This document shows positions 13,484 through 18,630 of a DNA stretch of 18,630 bases, one piece after another. The stretch lies in the NCBI GenBank assembly GCA_018265615.1, contig JABLYX010000046.1:1-18630 (forward strand), in the 5' to 3' direction. The DNA comes from Lentisphaeria bacterium (GTDB taxonomy: Bacteria; Verrucomicrobiota; Lentisphaeria; Victivallales; Victivallaceae). The notes beneath the pieces are model-generated. The model did not search any database. It was not told where the DNA came from and was given only the letters and a program-made list of their open reading frames with translations. Position numbers and translations under genes: made by a program. Numbering within the stretch: the first letter of the stretch is position 1; the number at the start of each line of letters is the position of its first letter.

Positions 13484-14218
13484 GTGAAGAGAGAAATTGC
13501 GGCCGTGCAGCCAACGCTGACTGAACAGGTTGTCGGAAAACTTCTGGAGTATATTCAGTCGAATCGCCTCGGCGGCGGAGAGGAGCTGCCGACCGAGAGT
13601 GAATTGATGAAATTGCTTCAGGTATCGCGGGGAGCGCTGCGGGAGGCGCTGTGTCACTTGAAGGCACTTGGAATCGTCTCTTCCCGGCGCGGAAGCGGTT
13701 TCCGGGTCAATGACCCGGATATCGTCAACGCGGTGGGCGATGTGATTCGCCATCTGGTCCGCACCGGAAGAGTCGGTCTGCGAAAGCTGTATGAGCACCA
13801 CAGGATACTTGAACTGGGGTGCGTCGGAGATGCGGTGAGCCAGGCTACAGACGAGCACCGCATCCAAATCGAACGGGCTCGGGCGGCGTATGAGGAGGCC
13901 GCCCGGGCTGACGTTCCTTTTCCGGTCAGGATCGATCTGGCCGAAATTGCTTTTCATCAGGCGCTGATGGCGTCGGCCGGCTGCCGGACGCTGGAGGTCA
14001 TCAACGCGATCTTATATGACTTTTTCGAACGGAGGCTGACCGATCAGTCTCCGTACGGCTACGAACGCTCTTATCTGGAGCAGGTGATCCGGGAACACGC
14101 GGCCGTTGCGGACGCCTACCTGATCCGGTCGCCGGAAGCCGCCTATTTCGCATTGCGCCACCACCTGAACTGGTCGGAGGACGCATTGCGCGAATGCGAG
14201 CTGCGGGAGCGGCTGTAG
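13484..14218 (+). CDS. GntR-family regulator, FadR/FCD subfamily
   Basis: The 244-residue protein starts at a GTG, with AGGAG 8 bases upstream. The N-terminal winged helix (about residues 10-76) has the GntR signature: TEQVVGKLLEYI, LPTESELMKLLQVSRGALRE and GIVSSRRGSGFRV. The C-terminal all-helical FCD ligand domain (about 95-230) shows the expected spaced His residues: FHQAL (His158), REHAAV (His205) and LRHHL (His226/227), which with Asp/Glu near 151-154 would bind a metal and a small carboxylate ligand. Such regulators usually control nearby sugar-acid or carbohydrate genes, here most simply the GH78 gene upstream. The stop is a TAG, showing TAG is used as a stop in this genome. It converges on the minus-strand gene at 14223 with four bases between. 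Confidence 0.88.
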   Translation: MKREIAAVQPTLTEQVVGKLLEYIQSNRLGGGEELPTESELMKLLQVSRGALREALCHLKALGIVSSRRGSGFRVNDPDIVNAVGDVIRHLVRTGRVGLRKLYEHHRILELGCVGDAVSQATDEHRIQIERARAAYEEAARADVPFPVRIDLAEIAFHQALMASAGCRTLEVINAILYDFFERRLTDQSPYGYERSYLEQVIREHAAVADAYLIRSPEAAYFALRHHLNWSEDALRECELRERL

Positions 14219-14222
14219 CCGG

Positions 14223-15248
14223 CTACTTGATGATGCCGAGCCCCTTGATTTCCGCGGGGCCGCCCTGAATCGTGCAGTTTACGTGGGTGGTTCCGGCGGG
14301 GATCGGCCAGGAGGCGGAAAACTTCTTCCACTCCGCGCCCGGAGAGGCTTTCAGCTTCCGCACGGCGAGGAACTTCTGGCGCTGCATGAAGTTGACCGTC
14401 AGGGTGACTTCGGCACCCTGGCCGGAGCGTGCGTCGAAAAAGGAGTGAAAGCGGCCGCTGCCCTGAACGCGGAGAACGCGCATGGCGAGCGGATGATCGG
14501 CATCGATGCTGATTCCGCCTTCCGGCAGGAGCTTTCCGGCATCGAACTGGACATAGACACTGCCGTTCATGCCGGGGCCGCGCTGGTGCTTGAAATCGGG
14601 GTCGCCGAATTCGTTCCGGGCGTCGGCGGGCGGCGGGACATTCTGTGTATCGGCGGGCCGGGCGGTTTCGGTGTCGGCCTCGTCGGCGGGGAGCTTCCCG
14701 GCCGGGGCGAGCTCGAGCAGCGCCGCCGAGTCCGGCGGCAGCGGGATGCCGAGGTTCAGGCCTCCTTCGAGAATCGCATAATCGCCGCGGTCCGTGCTCG
14801 GCTGTTTCTCCTCTTCCTCGGTGGTCAGCAGCTTCATCCGCATATCGACACGCCCGGAACCGAAGAAACGGCCCGCATCCGGGATGACGAGTTCCGCGAA
14901 GCCGCGTGTGGAGCCGGTGTTCCAGACGAGGATCTGGAGCCGGCGTTTGGCCGGGTCCGTGAATGCGAGCGTGTTCAGGTTTCCGCTGCGTCCGGATTCG
15001 ACGCGCCGCCCCGCGAGGGAGTCGGTCAGCAGCGAAACCGGCGGCGTCGCTTTCGGCTTCGCCTGCGAGAGCGCGCCTTTCAGCCGTTCGAGCTGCCCGG
15101 CAGGAGCGCCGATCACGGAACTGTTCACGAGCTTTCTGAACGTCGCGGCATCTCCCTGCGCCGGGGTGAACAAACTGAGGCGGAGCTCCGCCGCGCCGAG
15201 CAGCGAAGCGGATGCGAGTGCGGAATGCAGGAGCAGCGTTCGGAACAT
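14223..15248 (-). CDS. Secreted protein with a carbohydrate-binding-like C-terminus
   Basis: The 341-residue protein begins with a signal peptide (MFRTLLLHSALASASLLGAA). AAAGGAGG lies 8 bases before the ATG. A first region (about 85-185) is strand-rich with an acidic TTEEEE run, followed by a proline/alanine-rich linker (about 190-215). The last 110 residues (GSVYVQFDAGKL, then AEWKKFSASWPIPAGTTHVN and IKGLGIIK) have the jelly-roll pattern often seen in carbohydrate-binding modules of PVC bacteria. No catalytic motif is visible. It is the last gene of the minus-strand run, 13 bases after the permease gene, and its stop is TAG. Function unknown; carbohydrate or envelope binding is inferred. 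Confidence 0.75.
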   Translation of the reverse strand: MFRTLLLHSALASASLLGAAELRLSLFTPAQGDAATFRKLVNSSVIGAPAGQLERLKGALSQAKPKATPPVSLLTDSLAGRRVESGRSGNLNTLAFTDPAKRRLQILVWNTGSTRGFAELVIPDAGRFFGSGRVDMRMKLLTTEEEEKQPSTDRGDYAILEGGLNLGIPLPPDSAALLELAPAGKLPADEADTETARPADTQNVPPPADARNEFGDPDFKHQRGPGMNGSVYVQFDAGKLLPEGGISIDADHPLAMRVLRVQGSGRFHSFFDARSGQGAEVTLTVNFMQRQKFLAVRKLKASPGAEWKKFSASWPIPAGTTHVNCTIQGGPAEIKGLGIIK

Positions 15249-15261
15249 GGCGGATCCTCCT

Positions 15262-16281
15262 TTACCTTGTGTGCAGTTTGATTCTCGGGTCGGCGGCCAG
15301 ATAGAGCATGTCGGAGACGAAAATCCCGCTGAGCGTCAGCATTCCCGTGAAGGCGAACAGCGCCATCTGTAGCGGATAATCGCGGCTCGACAGCGCGAGC
15401 AGCGAAAGCGTTCCCATGCCCGGAATGTTGAAGATGTATTCCACCAGCAGGCTGCCCGCAACCAGCGACGGCAGCAGCCCGCCGAAAAGCGTGATGAGCG
15501 TGATGAGCCCGTTCCGGAAGGCGTGTTTCCAGATGACCGCCGTTTCGGAGGCTCCCTTTGCGCGGGCGGTGCGGATGTAGTCCGAGTGGATGACTTCGAG
15601 CATGCCGTTCCGGGCGTAGCGCGAGAGCCCCGCGAAATTCGCGTAGGTCAGACAGAGCACCGGCAGCATGTAGTGGCGCAGGATCTCCCACTGCAGCTGC
15701 CATGTCGAGAACGAATCCTCATTGGCCGGAGTCAGCCCCTTCAGCGGGAAAAGCGGCCACTTGCCGCCCTCGCAGAGCGTCGTCTGCAGCAGCAGCGCGA
15801 CCCACATCACCGGCAGCGAGTAGAGCAGGAAGAGGCCGAAGGCCGAACTGCGGTCGAACCAGCTTCCGGCATGGACCGCAGCATAGACGCCGAGCGGGAT
15901 TGCGCAGAGATAGGTGATGACGACCGCCCAGAAATTCAGCGACAGCGTTACCGGCAGCCGTTCGAGGATCATCTCCGTCACCGGCTTGCCGGGGTCGACC
16001 GAGGCGGAAGTGCCGAAGTCCCCGTGCAGTACGGCTTCCCTCAGCCACAGCCCGAAGCCGACGAGGATCGGCTTGTCGAGATTCAGCTTTTCGCGTATCG
16101 CGGTGTTCCGCCGGAGCGCCCCCTTTGACGCATCGAGCGTGCTGGCGGCCGTATCGCTGCCGAACATGCTGCTCCTGGTCGGGTCGCCGGGCGCGAGGCG
16201 CAGCAGGACGTAGCTCACAAGCAGGATCGCGAGCAGCGTGAAGCATGCGAGGATCAGGCGTTTGACGATGTATTCAACCAT
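15262..16281 (-). CDS. OppB/DppB-like ABC transporter permease, alone
   Basis: The 339-residue membrane protein has the N-terminal helix and RLAPGDP motif (28-34) typical of oligopeptide/nickel-type permeases, about six membrane segments, and the cytoplasmic coupling loop RTARAKGASETAVIWKHAFR, where Gly sits in the EAA-type motif. AAGGAG lies 7 bases before the ATG, which overlaps the end of the MFS gene by 8 bases. OppB-type permeases act as a pair with an OppC-type permease, plus ATPases and a solute-binding protein; none of these is adjacent here. Either the partner genes lie elsewhere or this is a remnant or reassigned subunit. It is full length, and no residue loss is obvious. Confidence 0.87.
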   Translation of the reverse strand: MVEYIVKRLILACFTLLAILLVSYVLLRLAPGDPTRSSMFGSDTAASTLDASKGALRRNTAIREKLNLDKPILVGFGLWLREAVLHGDFGTSASVDPGKPVTEMILERLPVTLSLNFWAVVITYLCAIPLGVYAAVHAGSWFDRSSAFGLFLLYSLPVMWVALLLQTTLCEGGKWPLFPLKGLTPANEDSFSTWQLQWEILRHYMLPVLCLTYANFAGLSRYARNGMLEVIHSDYIRTARAKGASETAVIWKHAFRNGLITLITLFGGLLPSLVAGSLLVEYIFNIPGMGTLSLLALSSRDYPLQMALFAFTGMLTLSGIFVSDMLYLAADPRIKLHTR

Positions 16282-17542
16282 GGAGCGGCTCCTTTCTCCT
16301 CGATGGCAGCTTTACCTTTCCGAGCAGGAACGCTCCGAGCAGAAACGGGATTGCGAGCAGTGCGATGCCGATTTCGCTCGAGGCGAACAGCCAGCCCGCC
16401 AGCCCGACCAGCAACGGCCCGAGGATCGTCGTGAATTTACCGAAGATGTTGTAGAAGCCGAAGAATTCCGCCGCACGCCCCTGCGGGATCAGCCGCGTGA
16501 AGAACGAACGGCTCAGCGACTGGATCCCCCCCTGCGACGTACCGATCAGGAAGGCGGCGGAGAGAAAGAGCCCGCGTTTGACGGCGGGGCTGTCGAAGAG
16601 CGGGATGAGCCCGACCAGCAGCGAGATGGCGACATAGACGCCGATCGCGGCGTAGAGCATCCGGCGCGCGCCGAATATCCGGGCCAGCATGCCGTAAAGG
16701 ATCGTGAACGGGAACGCGAGGAATTGCAGCGCGAGGATCGTCAGCAGCAGCCAGTTTGCCGGGATTCCGATGTCGACGCTGATCGGCGTCGCCATCAGCA
16801 GGATCGTCCCTACGCCGTCGATGTAGAGAAAATAGGCGACGAGAAAAAGCGCCGCATCGCGGTGCTTCCGGATTTCACAGGCCGTGCGCCACAGCTTGCG
16901 GAGCCCGTCCAGCGCGTTTATCTTCCGCGCGATGTGCCGCCTGCGCTCCTTCACGAGCCGGAACATCGGCACGGCCAGCGCGATCCACCAGAGCGCGGCC
17001 GTGATGAATGCGAACCGGAACGCGGCCGCCGGGGAGTCCTTCAGCAGCAGCGAGACGCCGAGGCAGACGAGGAACGGGACCACGCCGCCGATGTATCCCC
17101 ACGCATAGGCGAGCGACGAAAGCTTGTCGCTCGCGCCGCGCGTCGAAATGTCCGGCAGCAGCGCGTCGTAGAAGGAGTTGCTCGCCATGTATGCGACCAG
17201 TGCGGTGAAGTAGAAGATCAGCATTGCCGTCGCGTCCCCGCGCCCGGTCAGGCAGAGGGCGAGCGTCGCGGCGATGCCGATGCAGAGAAAGACGAAAAGG
17301 TACCGCTTGCGCCCGGAATTCGCATCCGCGATGCTGCCGAGCCACGGGGCGAGCACCCCTGCCGCGAGCCCCGCTCCGGCGCTGACATACCCCCAGATGC
17401 TCGTCGCGAACGTCTCGTTCATCCCGGCGGCCGAGTACCCCTTGAAAAAAAGCGGGGCGTAAACCGTGCGCACGATCAGGGCAAAGGCCGCGTTGGCCAT
17501 GTCGTAACAGATCCAGCTGAGCTGTGCGCGCGTCAAATGCAT
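16274..17542 (-). CDS. MFS transporter, UMF1/ATG22-like family
   Basis: The 422-residue protein has about 12 predicted membrane segments. It starts SWICYDMANAAFA (9-21), the YD-x-ANSAFA-like motif of the UMF1 family, and has YDALLPDIS followed by KLSSLAYAWGYIGG, and GTSQGGIQSLSRSFFTRLIP with AEFFGFYNIFGKF, the other hallmarks of that family. Bacterial members are uncharacterised; yeast Atg22 exports amino acids from the vacuole, so the substrate is unknown. The start is 10 bases after the LolD-like stop; the nearest GGAG is about 13 bases upstream, rather far, so translation may rely on coupling. It overlaps the permease gene downstream. Confidence 0.87.
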   Translation of the reverse strand: MHLTRAQLSWICYDMANAAFALIVRTVYAPLFFKGYSAAGMNETFATSIWGYVSAGAGLAAGVLAPWLGSIADANSGRKRYLFVFLCIGIAATLALCLTGRGDATAMLIFYFTALVAYMASNSFYDALLPDISTRGASDKLSSLAYAWGYIGGVVPFLVCLGVSLLLKDSPAAAFRFAFITAALWWIALAVPMFRLVKERRRHIARKINALDGLRKLWRTACEIRKHRDAALFLVAYFLYIDGVGTILLMATPISVDIGIPANWLLLTILALQFLAFPFTILYGMLARIFGARRMLYAAIGVYVAISLLVGLIPLFDSPAVKRGLFLSAAFLIGTSQGGIQSLSRSFFTRLIPQGRAAEFFGFYNIFGKFTTILGPLLVGLAGWLFASSEIGIALLAIPFLLGAFLLGKVKLPSRRKEPLHG

Positions 17543-17552
17543 CTTGTGCCGG

Positions 17553-18248
17553 TCACTCCGATTCCTTTTTCATCATGCCGTCGATGAGTTCGCCGGTCCG
17601 GTCCGCGAGCTTCGAGATCTCGCGGTTGTGCGTGATCATCATGATCGAACGTTCCGGGTGCGCCTTCCGCAGTTCGGTGAAGAGCTCGAGGATCGCTTCG
17701 CCCGTGCGGGAATCGAGGTTCCCGGTCGGCTCGTCCGCAAGCAGCAGCTCCGGTTCGTTCAGCAGCGCCCGCGCGATGGCCGCGCGCTGCTGCTCGCCGC
17801 CTGAAAGCTCGAAGGGGCGGTGCTTCATGCGGTCCCCGAGCCCGACCGTCTCGAGCAATTCGAGCGCCCGTTCGCGCGATTTCGCCCGGGACAGCCCCGC
17901 GAGGTTTCCCGGCAGCATCACATTTTCCAGCACCGAGAGCTCCGGCAGCAGGTGGTACGCCTGAAAGACGAATCCGAGCTTGCGGTTGCGGAACTGCGCA
18001 GCTTCGCGGCGCGCCAGCTTCGACACATCGACGCCCGCGATCCGGATCTCTCCGGAGTCGGGCCGCTCCAGCGCGCCGATCAAATTCAGCAGCGTGGTTT
18101 TGCCGCTGCCGGATGCGCCGAGCAGACACGCCCATTCGCCGCGCCGGATCTCCCAGTCCACGCCGCGCAGGACCGGCAGCTTCTCCTTGCCGAGTTTGTA
18201 GATGCGCGTCACGCCGCGCAGTTCGACGATGGTTTCGGTTTCATTCAT
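17553..18248 (-). CDS. lolD: LolD/MacB-type ABC transporter ATPase
   Basis: The 231-residue ATPase carries a Walker A motif GASGSGKTT (44-52), Q-loop Gln96 in VFQAYHLLPELSVLENV, signature LSGGEQQR (148-155), Walker B LLLADEP (168-174) with a following TGNLD, and the His of MMITHN. This pattern (VFQ-x-YHLLPEL, ADEPTGNLD) fits the LolD/MacB/FtsE group. It overlaps the end of the FtsX-type permease gene by 8 bases, so the two form the lipoprotein-releasing type complex in the inner membrane. LolD is the best match; a MacB-type exporter ATPase is the alternative, since only part of the permease is visible. Confidence 0.85.
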   Translation of the reverse strand: MNETETIVELRGVTRIYKLGKEKLPVLRGVDWEIRRGEWACLLGASGSGKTTLLNLIGALERPDSGEIRIAGVDVSKLARREAAQFRNRKLGFVFQAYHLLPELSVLENVMLPGNLAGLSRAKSRERALELLETVGLGDRMKHRPFELSGGEQQRAAIARALLNEPELLLADEPTGNLDSRTGEAILELFTELRKAHPERSIMMITHNREISKLADRTGELIDGMMKKESE

Positions 18249-18630
18249 AACGCAGAGCCTTGGCTGGGTCGAGCAGCGCGGCGCGCAGCGCCGGGAGCAG
18301 CGCCCCCAGCGTGCACAGCACCACGGAGGCGCCGACGATGATCAGTACATCCGTCGCAACGATGTGCGCCGGGAGGCCGTCGAAATAATAGAACTGCTTC
18401 GGAAACAGCTCGACGTGGAACGTCTTCGACGCGAATTTCATGATGTCGTTCCGGTAGAAGATCACGAGTACCCCGGCCAGCGTTCCGGTCACGCTGCCGA
18501 TCACGCCGATCAGGAACCCCTGTAATATGAAGATGAAAGTCACGCAGCGGTCATTCGCGCCGAGCGCCTTCAGGATGCCGATTTCGCGCGTTTTCTGGTA
18601 AACCGAGGTGATGAGCGTGTTCATGATGCT
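18241..18630 (-). CDS. LolC/LolE-like permease, C-terminal part, cut by the right edge
   Basis: The last 129 residues of a permease are visible; the frame is open to the window edge. It shows the family's KTREIGILKALGA motif, followed by the FILQGFLIGVIGSVTGTLAG segment, and two further membrane helices near the C-terminus, ending DPAKALRYE. This is the C-terminal FtsX domain of LolC, LolE or MacB-type permeases. The short hydrophilic segment between the helices is consistent with LolC/E, which move lipoproteins from the inner membrane to the carrier LolA. The stop overlaps the ATPase start, implying coupled translation. Confidence 0.85.
   Translation of the reverse strand, partial: SIMNTLITSVYQKTREIGILKALGANDRCVTFIFILQGFLIGVIGSVTGTLAGVLVIFYRNDIMKFASKTFHVELFPKQFYYFDGLPAHIVATDVLIIVGASVVLCTLGALLPALRAALLDPAKALRYE

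Noticed and set aside
14283..15281. Long plus-strand frame (332 codons) opposite the secreted protein gene
   Set aside because: Antisense shadow of a gene with a signal peptide and a strong ribosome binding site; no such signals on this strand.
16238..17587. Long open frame on the plus strand (449 codons) opposite the MFS gene
   Set aside because: Its product is an implausible Arg/Glu/Asp-rich low-complexity chain, produced by high-GC antisense of a clear transporter gene.
1..18630. CRISPR arrays, complete insertion sequences, rRNA genes
   Set aside because: No regularly spaced repeats, no transposase and no rRNA-like sequence were seen on either strand.

Overview
The window joins two blocks at a tRNA-Arg gene. 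Positions 1 to about 10,919 look like part of an integrated mobile element: moderate GC, a tyrosine integrase next to the tRNA 3' end, an excisionase-like HTH gene, a primase-ATPase and accessory cargo. From the tRNA to the right edge the sequence is clearly more GC-rich and holds ordinary chromosomal genes. Strong AGGAGG-type ribosome binding sites, a GH78 glycosidase paired with an FCD-type GntR regulator, an ECF-like sigma factor paired with a soluble Ser/Thr kinase, and secretin/TonB-short-N-terminal-like (STN) domains in a secreted protein suggest a member of the PVC group, perhaps a gut-type Lentisphaerota (Victivallales-like). That placement is inference.

Left to right, the element carries: the start of a gene cut by the left edge (minus strand); a terminator; two unrecognised genes in a tight pair (266-1796); a small secreted double zinc-ribbon protein; a secreted two-STN-like-domain protein; a 170-base nested imperfect palindrome (3599-3768); a zeta-type toxin kinase with a small overlapping partner gene; a structured, terminator-ended sequence (4688-4783); and a promoter driving a translationally coupled sigma factor and protein kinase. 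Then comes a convergent intergenic region (6248-6579) with two terminators, a pure pyrimidine tract and repeated TATCACG-like boxes. The recombination and replication module follows: Prim-Pol/PriCT/ATPase protein, an HTH gene broken by one in-frame TAG, and the integrase with its terminator and a palindromic promoter region.

The integrase starts near the 3' end of tRNA-Arg(CCG), which is intact and has an encoded CCA. This fits insertion into the tRNA 3' end. No second copy of the tRNA end was found in 1-10,900, so the other boundary probably lies left of the window.

The chromosomal block has a cytoplasmic GH78 alpha-L-rhamnosidase-like gene behind a perfect 17-base palindrome, then a GTG-started FCD/GntR regulator. 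Converging on these is a minus-strand run: LolC/E-like permease (cut by the right edge), LolD-like ATPase, UMF1-type MFS transporter, a lone OppB/DppB-like permease, and a secreted protein with a carbohydrate-binding-like C-terminus. Overlaps or gaps of at most 13 bases suggest one operon.

The most unusual points are the sigma/kinase switch carried on a replicating integrative element, the terminator-ended RNA candidate just before its promoter, the large nested palindrome, and the amber codon inside the conserved HTH domain.
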